This document shows positions 1 through 11,209 of a DNA stretch of 64,000 nt, in pieces. The DNA comes from Aquilaria yunnanensis (Eukaryota; Streptophyta; Magnoliopsida; Malvales; Thymelaeaceae). Within the stretch, counting starts at the first letter, position 1, and each line of letters begins with the position of its first letter. The stretch spans positions 58,494,001 to 58,558,000 of the forward strand of contig CM077597.1 in the NCBI GenBank assembly GCA_039654915.1. The letters run 5' to 3'. The translations under genes and the position numbers were made by a program. The notes under the pieces were generated by a model. That model was not told the DNA's origin and searched no databases. It was given only the letters and a program-made list of their open reading frames with translations.

Positions 1-3000
1 TTCATCGAGGACCATCTCAGTATCCTCTTCGCCCACACATCTCTGCAGCAGATTTGCATATCCTTGCCGATATAACTCTTCACCAATCAGGAAGAATCTT
101 CCGGCGCGTCTTCGCAGTCTTGTAGCATTGCCGGCGTCTTCGGGAAGCTCATTCTCTGCGAGGTATCTCTTTATGGGGTCCTTCCACCCTGTTCCCGAGG
201 TCGTTACGCTTAGCACGGAGATGCTTGGATGGTCTAGCACCTCGGTGTATGTTTTGGACTTCGCTAAGCAATCTGCCTCAGTGTTATTCCGCCGGGGTAC
301 ATTTTCGATCCGCACGGCGTCAAACTCTTGGATGAGTTTTCTTACTAGCTCGTGGTATTTTGCCAAGATTGGGTCCTTCGCCCCATAATCTCCTGCCGTC
401 TGCCGAACTACCAGCTGGGAATCGCTGTGAGCCCTTAAGTTTCTCACGCCAATCTTTCTGGCCAAGCGTAATCCCGCTATGAGGGCTTCATACTCAGCCA
501 CATTATTGGTGACGTTGAAGCTGAACTTGATAGCCTTCATCACCTCTAGGCCTTCGGGTCCTCTGATAACTATTCCAGCTCCCTGGTGTTTGGAACCCGA
601 GGCTCCGTCAACATGCAAGGTCCATTCTGGCTCACCTTCTTTCGGATCTGAGTGGTTCTCCTCAGTGGTGGGTATTTCGGCGATAAAATCTGCCAATGCT
701 TGGGCTTTTATGGCCTTCCGAGGCTCATACGTGATTTCGTGTTCGCCAAGCTCTATGCACCACTTGGAGAGCCTTCCCGAATGATCAACTCTCTTCATAA
801 CATCCCGTAGTGGTAGACTACTTCGGACGATGATGGGGTGAGCCTGGAAATATGGTCGCAGTCTTCTTCCTGCAAGCACCAAGGCGTATATATCTTTTTG
901 AAGCAAAGGGTACCTGACTTCGGCGCCATGCAGGGACTTGCTGACGTAGTAGACCGGCCATTGTTTCGGCCCTTCTTCTTTTATCAGGACCGAGCTCACG
1001 GCCTTTTCTGTGACGGCGAGGTACAGTACGAGGGGTTCTCCCACCCGAGGTTGCCGCAGAGTCGGCAGGCTGGCCAGGTAGACTTTGAGTTCTTCCCAGG
1101 CCTTTTGGCAATCTTCATCCCAGGGATGATTGTTTCTTCCGAGGTCGCCTTCCATCTTTGCTGCCTTTGTGAGGACTTTGAAGAAAGGTCGACACCTATC
1201 TCCGTACCTGGAAATAAACCTGCTCAGAGAGGTTATTCTTCCGGTTAGTCTCTGCACGTCTTTCACTGTGGCAGGAGTTCGGAACTCAAGCAGAGCCTTA
1301 ATCTTCTCAGGATTGGCGTCGATGCCTCTTTCGGATACCATGTACCCAAGGAATTTTCCCGACGTTACCCCGAAGATACACTTCTCGGGGTTAAGGCGAA
1401 TCCCGAAGGCTCTGAGCTTTTGGAAGGTTTCCTCCAAATCTGCAACATGGTAGCCGGGCAGCTTGCTTTTTACTATCATATCATCAACATATACTTCCAT
1501 GTTTCTCCCCATTTGGTCTTTAAAGACCTTGTTCATCAGTCTCTGGTAGGTGGCTCCTGCATTTTTCAGCCCGAAGGGCATTCTGATATAGCAGTACGTT
1601 CCTCCCTCGGTGATGAAGGCAGTTTTCTCTTCATCTTCGGGGTCCATCCTTATCTGATGGTAGCCGCTGAAGGCATCTAGGAAGCTCAGGAGCCCGTATT
1701 CGGCCGTTGAATCTACCAGTTGATCTATTGGCGGGAGGGGAAATGAGTCTTTCGGGCAAGCATCGTTCAAGTTTCTGAAATCAATGCACATCCGGAGTTT
1801 GCTGCTACCTTCTTTTGTGGCAATGACCACGTTGCTTAACCATTCGGGGTATTTTACCTCCCTGATAACTTCAGCATCCAATAGGCGCTGGACTTCGGTT
1901 TTCACGAAGTTGCTTTTGTGGGCTGAGATGCTTCGTTTCTTTTGCCTGATAGGTTTTGCTTCCGGCCTTACTTTGAGGCTGTGCTGTATTATGCCAGGGT
2001 TCACTCCTGGCATGTCTTTCGGCGAGTAGGCAAACAGATCTTTATTTTTTAGCAGAAAGGATACAAGATTTTCCTTATCACCTTTGGCCAAGCTCTTCCC
2101 TATTCGGGTAGATTGTCCTGGGACAAGATCTACTGCTTCCGTTTCTGCTTCTGCGGGATCTCCTTCTTTGCCTTTCTCCTGCGCCTTTGCCTCCACCGTT
2201 TGTGTAGAGCTGTTTGCCGGAGCCTTTCGTGTTTTTACAAACACCTTTCTTACCTCGGCTTGGTCGATGAAGACCTCTGCATCTCCATCCTTGGTGGCGA
2301 ATGTGACAGTCAAGTACTTCACATCGGGGCGAATGTGCAGGTTCCCCTGAGTCTGCCTTCCAAGGATGGCGTTGTACGAAGACGGGACATCCATGACGAT
2401 GAATCTTGCCATTGTGGACGCGTACAACTCAGCTGCTCCGTCTACCGAAGTGCCTTTCATCATCAAAGGGAGGTCGATCCATCCGAGGACGGGTAGTTCG
2501 GATGGCCCAACGCCGAAGGTGGGCGTGGTGACAGGTTTCAGCTCGCTGCTGGAGATGTCCAAGCTCGGCAGTAAGTGCGAGAATAGGACGTCAGCATTTG
2601 AGCCATCATCAAGCAACACTCTCTTGACGTCCCAGTTCCCTATTCTCGCCATTATCAGCAGCGGGTCGTCGTGGGGGAAGACGACAGTAGAGCCATCTTT
2701 GCGAGCCAATTTCTTTGATGGACTTTGATACTCCATAACCGCAATTTCTCTGGCCTTCCACTTTCTTTCCGAGGATGGGAGCCCCGTGGTGATGGTTTGG
2801 ATGACCCCTACTGGAGGTGGAAGGCGCCTTTTTGGACTTCTGTTTCTCCGCCTGTCGGAGTCATAGTCCTCGTTTTCGGCCCTCTCTTCCTCCTCTTTTC
2901 TGCCCTTTGGGGAGGGCATCCGCAGGTACTTGCGAAGTTGGCCCTGTTTGATCAGCGACTCTATGTACTTCTTCAGCTGGAAGCAGTCTTCGGTGTCATG

Positions 3001-4449
3001 ACCGTGGTCGCGATGAAACTGGCAGAACTTCTTGGCATTCTTCTTATTATCGGCGGCCATGGCCTTTGGCCGCCGAATCTGCGTCCCTTGCCTTTCCAGC
3101 GCCATGAGAATGTTGGTCCGTGTCGTGCTCAAGGGTGTGAAATTTTGAGGTTTCTTTCCTCGCATTCGCCGTGGTCGACCTGTACGTTCAGAAAGATGCC
3201 GAGCTTGCTGGCTGGACCCTTCGGCGCGGTGATGATCAGACTTCGGCCCCGCCATCCTCAATTCCTCGGCTGTCATGTGCTACTCTGCCCTTCGGTAAAA
3301 TTCTCCGAGGGTCTCCGGGGGGTCCTTTGAGAACTCGTAGAACAGCTGTGAGTCACGCCGAAGGCCCCGTGTCATAGCGAGGATGCGAATTTCGGGCCGG
3401 AAGTCCGGGACGCTGAGTGCTTCCCTGTTGAATCGTTCGACATAGTCTCGGATCGTCTCTCCGTTTCTCTGCTCTATGTCGAACATCTGTACAGGCATTT
3501 TGGCCGTCGGCCTGCTCCCAATGAACTGCTGGGTAAAGGCTGCGGACAACTCCTGAAACTCAGTGATAGTCCCTGGGGGCAAAGAATTGTACCATGCTGT
3601 TGCTGGGCCCGTGAGGGTGACTTCAAAGCATTTGCACATGGTAGCGTCATCAGCTCCGTGCATTATCATGCTCCGCCTGTACTTCGTCAGATGGGCCTGT
3701 GGATCAGTCCGGCCATCATAGATCTCCAGCCTAGGCACTCTGAAGTCGCCTGGCATAGCTGCCTCAACGACGGTGCGAATAAACGGGGAGCCATCTTCGC
3801 ATAATGCCCCCGACAGCCTGTCCCAAACGGGTTTTCTGGTCACTTGCTTTTCCACTCTGTCCAGCCGTGCCAATATCCTTTCCATAAGCGCAGTGGCGCT
3901 AGGACCATTTTCGCGGGAGGGAGATCGACGGCGCCTTTTCGGGGAGCGAGTTCGGCGCGGAGGGGTCAGGGCCCTCGCCTCGGGCGACGAACTGCTTCGC
4001 TGTGAGACTCTCGGTCGCTTGGACCCGGTTTGTCCCACAGGCCGTTTCCCGAGGGCTATATCTTCTGTGGATGATTCTCCGCGAGGATCTCCACTTTCTG
4101 AACTGCGGTGTGTAGACTTGGGGCTCCTCTCCCGAGGGCGTGTTGATGAGGAGGGTTTCTGGGCCTGTGACTGCTGTGGCCATCTTCGGTCGATCTGCTG
4201 AGTCATTTCAGCAACGACCGAGCGCTGAAAGTCCCTCAAGAAGCTCATGGTGATTACCAGAGGGCGGTCCTCCTCTGGCGTAGAAGTCTCTGGGAGTGTC
4301 TGCTCAGCAGCCGGTTGTATCTCAGGCGCGGACGAGGACCTTGGGAGTCCCTTGTCCTTAGAACGCCGAGTCTCAACGACGGCAATCTGCGAGCGGGTTC
4401 CCACAGACGGCGCCAAATGATGGCCCAAGGCCTCATCGTTGTGAGTCAT
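1..4449 (-). pseudogene. gag-pol: E0 gag-pol polyprotein, partial, one premature stop
   Basis: The frame starts at the ATG at 4447-4449 inside U5 and runs left without a frameshift. Gag has the Retrotrans_gag core and a CHHC zinc knuckle (CQFHRDHGHDTEDC). Protease has DDGS. RT has FLDAFSGYHQ and YVDD, followed by the gypsy RNase H and a second RNase H (VDGAS, EYEAL, HSDSQ). A TAG replaces CAG at 3280-3282 near the end of the gag core (after FYRRAE). From 3279 to the edge the frame stays open, ending just before the integrase zinc finger. The polyprotein would package, copy and integrate the element. The single stop is a C-to-T change, so this copy is recently dead or depends on readthrough. 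Confidence 0.9.
4397..4417 (-). other. Primer binding site of E0
   Basis: On the minus strand TTTGGCGCCGTCTGTGGGA follows the LTR directly. The first nine bases of TGGCGCCGT match the 3' end expected of a tRNA with CCA; I do not assign the tRNA. The same sequence follows every 5' LTR of subfamily A in the window. Confidence 0.85.
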
Positions 4450-5283
4450 GATGACTGTTGAGGAGACTTCTAGGAGGAAGAACGCCTGGAAGGTGGATCG
4501 CCCCAAGGAGAGTACCTGAAAAGCTGGTAAACAGGGTTAGGAGGCCCCCGGAGTGTTTTTCCGGGGGGGGAGCCTCCGACGCCCAAGTCAGTGGTGGCCG
4601 GAAGAAGGAGAAAGTCACTAGCTCAAAGAGAAAGGCAGAAAAGTCTCGCCTGGTATTTTCTCAGAGTGTGGGAGCTGTATATCCGGCCTGCCAACCTCCT
4701 GTCAAGTATTTATTTCCTGTATATATAGGAATACCTAGCCCGTTCAGATCATGACACGTGTGCGGTCGGATGCTCCTGAACGTCTGGGCGTAGGGGACAG
4801 ATAGTTGGTAACTAGATGGCCTTGAGCCTTGTGCTGAGACGGGCCATGATATGATTCTGATGGCGTCTGCGCGTCAGGGCAACTTTTTACGTCTGTGGTG
4901 GGACGTGTCAGAGGCTTCCTTAAATGCTTCCTTAAATGCGCCTGCCGTACTCCCGAGGTCCCTGGGCGAGGTCGTCCTCTAGTTCGGACAGAGCCTCTTC
5001 GGGAAGCCTACCCTCAGTTCGGGGTTCCCAGTTCCAGGGGGTTCAGCCTTCGGGGATATCATATTCGGGCAGCAATGTCTGGTGCCACTTTTCCGAAGGC
5101 GCGCTGTTCACAACCTTGGGAGGCGAATAGAGTCCTCAAGTTTTACCGGCGTGCCGAGGCTCGGAGCTCTCCGGCTATCTCCCGAGGTGCATGATTCCAC
5201 CTGTTCCCGGGAAGCGCCAGTTCTTCTGGCCATTGTTGTGGCAGGGTGTTCGGCCAGATTGAGGCGATAGCCTTTGGCTATCA
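4418..5283 (-). repeat. 5' LTR of E0 (subfamily A, 866 bp)
   Basis: Read on the minus strand it starts TGATAGCC and ends GGCCATCA, short inverted termini of the TG...CA type. It holds an ACACGTGT G-box at 4754-4761 and a TATATATA box at 4720-4727, the likely sense promoter. It aligns along its whole length to the seven other subfamily A LTRs. The end bearing ATCAT is its outer edge. Confidence 0.95.
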
Positions 5284-6072
5284 ATCATAAACCTCGGGAG
5301 ATAGCCGAAGAGCTCCGAGCCCGGCACGCCAGGAAACTTGAGGATACTACCAGCCCCCCCAAGGTTGTAAACAGATCACCTTCGGAAAAGAGGCACCAGC
5401 TATTGCGGGCCGAATATGATCTCCCCGAAGGCGGAACTCCCTGAAGCTGGGATCCCCCGAACTAAGGGCGTGTTTCCTGAAGAGGCACCGTCCATACCAA
5501 AGGACGACCTCGCCCAGGGACCTCGGGAGTACGGCAGGAGCATTTAAGGAAGCATTTAAGGAAGCCTCTGACACATCCTTTCACAGACGTCATAAAGCCG
5601 CCTCAATAGGCGCTCTGACACGCTGACGCCATCAAAATCCCATCATGGCCCATCTCAGCACAAGGCACAAGGCAACCTGCTACCAGCTATCTGTCCCCTA
5701 CGCCTAGAAACTCAGGGAACATCCGACCGAACACGTGTCGCGATCTGAACGGGCTAGGCACTCTTATAAATACCAGGAAATAAATACTTGGCAGGAGGTT
5801 GGGTGGCAAAAGGACTGACTCCCAGACTCTGAGAAAATCACCAGGCGAGACTCTTCAGCCCCTTTGTGCTATTTCCTCTGCCTTTCTCAGCCACCACTGA
5901 CTTGGGCGTCGGAGGCTCCCCCCCCCCGGAAACACATCCGAGGGCCTCCTAACCCTTTGTTTCTAGACTTTCAGGCACACTCCCAAGGGCGAACCATCCT
6001 CCGGGCTTTCTTCCTCCTAGAAGTCTCTCCACCAGTCACCATGACTTTAAACGATGAGGCCCCCGGCCATTA
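5284..6072 (+). repeat. Subfamily B LTR, 5' truncated by E0
   Basis: It aligns, in the opposite orientation, to the LTR at 55079-55953 from about base 85 onward; the missing start lies beyond E0. It has a CTTATAAAT TATA-like box near 5763 and ends ...GCCATTA instead of ...GCCATCA. A 32-base tail beginning with ATG (6041) is kept in frame as in subfamily A. No convincing primer binding site follows, so this is either a solo LTR or the LTR of an element whose interior was lost. The bases TTTTGTGGGAA at 6079-6089 could be a remnant of a primer binding site with a deletion. Confidence 0.85.
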
Positions 6073-6664
6073 GAAAGTTTTGTGGGAAGACTCAATTGCA
6101 TAAATTGAGAAAGATCGAGGACTAAACAAGGGATTGGCCAATTTTGCATGGAAATTTCCACTATGGCCGGCCATCCCCCATTTCCATTTAAATATAGGCT
6201 ACTACATCCTCCACTCACCATATTATATTATCCCACTTATACTTGTCCCCCACCTTCACCATATTTAATTATATTTTCCAATCCTTTGTCTCCCACTACA
6301 AACTCCACTATGATTAGTTTATTGTCTCCACTACCAATTGTTTACTGGCCATTTGAAATTGTCCCCCCTCTCCACCAAGTCAATAACCGGCCATCAACCT
6401 TACTTCCTCCCATTTCACTTACACACCACTCTCTCTCTAGCCCTTATGCTTTCCCTTCTCTCTAAACTCTTACACAACTGGCCATGGCTTTGTTCAAGCT
6501 TCCATCATCTTCTTCCTTCATCCTACCTTCGGCCTAGACAAGAAAACACTCATTCTTACACAAGCAAACACTTTTTCTTAGTGATTCTAAGATCCTAAAC
6601 ACATTTAGAGCATGAAATCAAGTGAGATGTCCAAGAAAGCTCACTGAGAAGTTTCGGCCATATG

Positions 6665-7010
6665 GAGGTTTTTGTGTTCCTGACCTCAACTCAAGAGCTC
6701 ATGAACATGCATGGCATTTTCAAGCCATGAGGAGCAAGGAAATCAAGAAGAACTCCAAGGAAAGTGAAGCTCATTTTTGGTCAATACCTCTTCAAAGAGG
6801 GGTTGTAAGTAAACTAAGTTTTCTTGGTAGTTTTATGTGTTTTTGAGCTAGATTAAAGCTTGCTAATGTTTCAGCCATGTTGGATTTTTGCTAGAAAAGC
6901 TCTTTGAAGTTTCAGCCATGGTGTGTTCATAGTGTTCTTGAGCTCAACTCAAGAGTTCAAGGTATGCATGGCATTTTCAAGCCATGAGAAGCAAGAAATT
7001 GAGGAGAAGT
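6665..7010 (+). repeat. Imperfect direct repeat, period about 255 bp
   Basis: The stretch around 6677-6740 (CTCAACTCAAGAG ... GCATGGCATTTTCAAGCC) recurs around 6930-6990 with the same order of words. Both copies are preceded by a TTTC[G/A]GCCAT word. This is probably an internal duplication of the LTR-like region. Confidence 0.7.
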
Positions 7011-7069
7011 CCAAGAAGAACAAAGATGGATTTTCGGCCATGAGTGTACATGGCATTATGAGGCTTGAA

Positions 7070-7873
7070 ACCAAGTGTCCTTGGTGCCTCGGAGCTTGCA
7101 TGAGCATCCCAAGCAAGGAAACAAGCTAAGGATGGAAGAACAACAAAGAAGAAATTTCGGCCAAAATGGTATTTTTGCCATGCAAGCATAAAACCAAGTT
7201 TTCTTGGTAGGAATGGAACTCTTATGAGTATACAAGACAATGGCCAAAAGATGGATGTAAAAAGAGAAATTTTGTAAGCTATAGAAGCCATAAAAGTTTC
7301 GGCCATATTGTTGTTTTTGTGACTTGGCATTTTAGCCATGTGTTATTCACAGTAATGGGTTCCTTAATGCATGTGGAACAAAAATATGAAAGAGAGAAAT
7401 GAAGAGTACTTTCGGCCTTAGTGCCAATTTTTGGTGGATGTATGTAGACCAAGTGTTCTTGGTGGTGTAAGTGTTCCTAATGAAAAATGGGGCTAAAATG
7501 AGAAAAGAGAAGTAAAGGACAAATCTGTCAACAATTGTTCTTGAAGTCCTTAAGTGGAAACCAAGTGTGCTTGGTAAATGTGAAGCTATTAAGTACAAGA
7601 AAGCTTGAAAATCAAGTAAAGCTTGAGAGAGAAGTAAAGACAATATTTGGCCATGACCATTACAGAAAAACTTCCAGAACTACACGCTTGAGGATAGTGT
7701 TCTTAAACTCCTACATTGGCTAAATTGGCCACATTGGCGATATTGGCAAAATGGGCTACAATTGACTACATGGGCTACATTGGCAAAAGACTTGGACAAT
7801 AACCAAGAAAGGTTAAATTATGGGCCTTACCTCTTTACGTGAGGTTGAGTAAGTTAAACCAAGAGTTCTTGGT
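7070..7873 (+). repeat. Five copies of the palindrome ACCAAGN4CTTGGT
   Basis: Perfect 6-bp inverted repeats with a 4-bp centre occur at 7070-7085, 7193-7208, 7448-7463, 7560-7575 and 7858-7873 (centres TGTC, TTTT, TGTT, TGTG, AGTT). A degenerate copy (ACTAAGTTTTCTTGGT) lies near 6816. The flanks differ, so this is not a simple tandem array. Confidence 0.9.
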
Positions 7874-8673
7874 AAATTATGGTTCTCATGGTTAATGAAA
7901 AGCAAAAGATTAACTTGCAAGTGTTTTGGGCTTTATAGGTCCATTAAGGCAAAGACAAAGTTACAACAACAAACAAAGCAAAGAAAGGCAAAGGCAATAA
8001 GCAAAAAGGCTACACAAATGTTGGTAAGGATGCCTATACTCACTTTCTCCATGGTATATTTTCCGTTACATTTCATTGTGAGTATTAGTGCCCCTATGTG
8101 ATGGTCAAAGAGCCAAGTGAGCATAGGTGTGCATGTCAGGGCTAAGTGGTTATTACTTTTTGTGAGGACTCATGATACTTTCTTAGTTGGATATTTGGGC
8201 ACATAAGTGCATAATGGGTGAGGTATTGTTGCTCTGGCAACTATGGTTTACTCATGAGTAATTATGCAAGCATTTGGGTCTTTGCATCGAGTTTGGCCAA
8301 CTCGGTCCCAAGTTAATGAGCTTAGTATAAAATAAAAAAATGGTCGACCAGGAATGGTGTTATGGAAATGCTAATGCTTGCGATGCCCACGGTTCCATGA
8401 GGAATGGTGTCACGGGACACGATGTTACAAGAACAGTGTTGTGTGTGTTAAGTTGTGTGCTTTTCTGAAATTGTTTGCGCATGCTGACCCAAATTATTAT
8501 TGCTATTGCGTTATATCTTGTGTTTTCTTTTTTGTAGTGTTTTCCTTTGCAGGAACATGGATTAATTGTCATGACAATCTTGGCACAAGTTAGGCTTTTA
8601 AAGCCGTATAATGACTAAAAAAGTCATGAGATAACTACCTCACTAGGCATTGGATGCCGCCGGGATTCTTATT

Positions 8674-8687
8674 GAGTTTTATAACTC
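8674..8687 (+). other. Hairpin GAGTTTTATAACTC in the LTR-like region
   Basis: The arms GAGTT and AACTC flank a TTAT loop; CACGCCC and a CTTTTCAGG word follow. Chromovirus LTRs often carry such a short inverted repeat near the R region; the similarity is from memory. Confidence 0.5.
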
Positions 8688-9694
8688 ACACGCCCTGCTC
8701 TACCTTTTCAGGAAATGGATGGCTTGATAGATCAAGCGAAGAGTACCAGAGTACTCGTTATGATGTACTAAAGGGTTGGGTATGTGTATAGTGTTGCTCA
8801 ATATATTCATTTGGTCAAAGTGACTTATGTGGTATAGATTGCTTGTGGATCAAGCTAATGTTGTGGACTTACCTGTGCAAGATATGGAGTCTAGAAGTTG
8901 TGGGAACAAGGTCTATAAGGTGGATTATGTTCCATGTCTATATGACTTGAAGATTAAGTAGTTATGAGAACTTGGTCTGTAAAACTTGAACTTGGATAAA
9001 CTTAGACATGAAGCATTCCTTGGTATGTTTTCCAAGTAGCTGATGCTTGTTTGCTATTCTATGGATAGGCATAGTTCTAGATAACTTATGATGATGAATT
9101 TTGCTTTGGATGGATGATTATGATGACTTATGATGTTGATGACTTTGAAGGATGAATATATGAGAAGTATGCTTGAATTCATGCAGGTGGAATGTCTTGA
9201 TGGATGATTGTGTTATGTGTACTAGATTTGGCAGAATGCTCATGGATATGAAATATGGTTTTCAAACTTGAAATGGAATATGGGCTTCTTGGTTACCATG
9301 CATTGAAATAGTACACTTGATGGAAACACATATGATGCACTTAGTGGATTAAGTGTATGGCTATATGTAGCTTGGATGAAATGAGCATGTGAAGATATTA
9401 TAAGAGAAGCTTATGTTGAATTGGAATAAGTAGGCATGTGATGAAGTATGCATGTAAGTAGGATAAAATCATGAATGGAACACTAGAAATTTCACTTAGG
9501 TGCTAGCTTGTACCTAAAGAGCACCCTAACATCACCTAGGAAGTAATTAATTGACAAGCTAGTACTAGAATAAATCTTGGAGTCACGCCGTAGGTGCTCA
9601 TAATAGTTAATAAAGCCCCTTCTGCATGAATAACTTCTGCTTATTAATCTGATAATCGGGCCTAGATGGGCCAGGGGCAGTTCAGGGTGTGAGA

Positions 9695-10052
9695 CGTGAA
9701 AATACGTGCCTGGTGTAACCGACGTGACCGACCTCAACTAGTGCCTGCCATGTGTCACCCAACGCGAGAAACTAGGATGCGCTTTCTGACATCCTGAAAA
9801 CCCGAGCATGCCGCTCCAGACTGACACGCTCAATTTCAAGATGCGACGGTCCACTGACCTAAGACAGAAAAAGTAAAGAAATTGGGTATCTTGAGAACAC
9901 CAAGGGACAGATAGTGACACTTGTTCGCACAAGGCTTGTCCCCCACTGACGAAGTACCTTCTCTGGGAAAGTCACACTCCGAATCCTGAAAGGTGCCCCT
10001 AGGAGGACCGTTAGCCGAAGCCTCTACTTCGGCTTTCCGAGGGGGGGGCATG
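9695..10052 (+). mobile_element. 3' internal tail of a divergent Tat relative (element C)
   Basis: From about 9700 the sequence aligns in order with the tail of E2 (25900-26347). Shared points are the CATGTGTCA word at the place of the G-box, CTGACACGCT, the 'gagaacaccaagggacag' region, and the final purine tract. In E2 this is the upstream region of the antisense gene; in C everything further left, including TATA and coding parts, has been replaced by the LTR-like DNA. A purine tract GAGGGGGGGG (10039-10048), the polypurine tract, then CATG lead into the 3' LTR. Confidence 0.7.
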
Positions 10053-10945
10053 TGATAGCCGAAGTGCTATTGCCCCAGTAACCTGAGAACTCCGGCTAGG
10101 TGTCACACTCGGTAAATCCGATGTCACCCACAAGGAGAGCCAGTACCAACCTTGGAATGGAGGAAGTCTAACGCCTTGGGCACACGACCTCAGTAATCCA
10201 CCAGCGCTCCTCGAGGATGACAGTGCCAACCTCGGGAAACTAGCGTGTTGCCTCCCTCGGAAAGCCGACCGAACCGGTTTTGGGGGAGAAGGACCAGCTA
10301 CCTTCGGTAGGAGAGAATCCCTTCGCAGGAAAAATTTAAGAGCTAGGGAATCCCCCGAACTACTGGTACGATTCCAAAAGAAGGCTCCTCACTCCAAAGG
10401 GCGACTTCAACCAAGGGGACCTCGGGGGTATGGCAGAAGCAATTAAGGAGCCTCTGACATGTCGCCCGCACATGCTACATGCCGCCCTCATATGCGCTTT
10501 GACACGCTGACGCCGCCTATGTCTTGTCATGCAAGGTTATACTTGCCCTAGCTCGTGGCCCGAGGAGCCTGTAGGCGGCTAGAGGCCCCCATGCCTAGAA
10601 GTACGAATTACATCCGACCTAGCACGTGTCACAATCTGAATGGGCTACACCCTCTTATATATATCAGGGAAATGGTCTCAACAAGGGATCTTTTTTCCTC
10701 CCTCAAAATAAAACGTAACAGGCAAGAATCTCGGGTCCTTAGTACTATCTCTCTCCACCTCCAAAAAAACTGACTTGGGTGTCGGAGGCTCCTCCCCGGA
10801 AAAAGACTCTGGGGACCTCCTAACCTCTGTCTTCTAAGTGTTACAGGCAGCTCCCCTTCAGAAATCTCCCCTTTCGACGTTCTTCTTCAGTAGAAGTCCC
10901 TCTCGGCCTTACCATGTCACACAACGAAGGTGCTGCTGGGCATCA
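10053..10945 (+). repeat. 3' LTR of element C (subfamily C, 893 bp)
   Basis: It starts TGATAGCC after a polypurine tract and ends GGGCATCA. It shares the LTR plan of subfamilies A and B (AGCACGTGTCA at about 10620, TATATATAT near 10658, the 'ACTTGGGTGTCGGAGGCTCC' block near 10771) but is clearly diverged. Its last 32 bases again begin with ATG (10914) and keep the same frame. The right flank is AAGAT; the left end of the element is missing, so no duplication can be tested. Confidence 0.85.
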
Positions 10946-10986
10946 AAGATGTTGTGGTTTAAAAGTTTGTTCATGTAGTATAGAGC

Positions 10987-11209
10987 CCACGTAGGTCTGG
11001 TAGGATTTGGCGTGAGCCCGAGAGATATGGATTTCCCGTGACACACACTGGTGATGTGATGCTCATGGATCAGGATGAGCCCACAACCTACCAACAAGCT
11101 ATGTCGGGGCCTGACTCTGAGAAGTGGCTAGTGGCCATGAAATCCGAGATGGAATCCATGTATGAAAACCAAGTATGGACTTTGGTTGACCCACTTGAAG
11201 GGGTAAAAC
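10987..11209 (+). pseudogene. Ty1/copia reverse transcriptase fragment
   Basis: One frame reads PRRSGRIWREPERYGF, then EPTTYQQAMSGPDSEKW, MKSEMESMYENQVWTLVD and ends in PLEGVK. This is the segment joining integrase to the RVT_2 reverse transcriptase of plant copia elements. It is a short fragment with the rest missing on both sides. On the left it meets element C's LTR after about 40 bases of possible flank; on the right it is cut at 11209 by an LTR-like sequence that begins TGTCGCGG. Confidence 0.85.

Larger units (their letters stand above)
1..5283 (-). mobile_element. E0: Tat-lineage Ty3/gypsy retrotransposon, 5' part
   Basis: This is the left-edge element, read on the minus strand: 5' LTR at 4418-5283, primer binding site, gag, protease, RT, both RNase H domains and the first residues of integrase, cut by the window edge. 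The five bases after the LTR are ATCAT; they restore the interrupted sequence of the subfamily B LTR that follows (compare the same site in the LTR at 55079-55953). E0 therefore inserted into that LTR; its other end and the left target duplication lie outside the window. Lineage is called from the second, archaeal-type RNase H and the overall order of domains. Confidence 0.92.
6081..9694 (+). repeat. Probable long chromovirus-like (Tekay/Del type) LTR or LTR remnant
   Basis: This is AT-rich sequence with no coding signal. It resembles long plant Tekay/Del LTRs in layout. It opens TGTGGGAAGACTCAATTGC, followed by an 'aggactaaa' stretch and a pyrimidine-rich block (6190-6540). Many TTTCGGCCAT-type words follow (about 6655-7420). 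Further on come the hairpin GAGTTTTATAACTC and TTTTCAGG (8674-8712), then a purine-rich 'ATGGATGATGA' tract, and it ends ...GGGTGTGAGA. No matching target duplication or primer binding site was found at the ends, so the borders are approximate. Small ORFs inside (for example 6148-6465 and 8378-8593) look random. The identification rests on remembered family layout, not on alignment. Confidence 0.45.

Noticed and set aside
838..1248. Plus-strand ORFs of 60-200 codons opposite gag-pol in E0, and their equivalents in all other elements
   Set aside because: They recur at the same positions in every copy only because the true frame on the other strand is conserved; no promoter, no start context and no recognisable protein.
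6073..6095. A true primer binding site after the subfamily B LTR at 5284-6072
   Set aside because: Only TTTTGTGGGAA remains and the GGCGCC core is absent; it may equally be the start of the next LTR.
6081..9694. A host gene in the AT-rich stretch (small ORFs, GT/AG words, pyrimidine tracts)
   Set aside because: No ORF chain gives a recognisable protein; repeats and layout fit a long LTR better.
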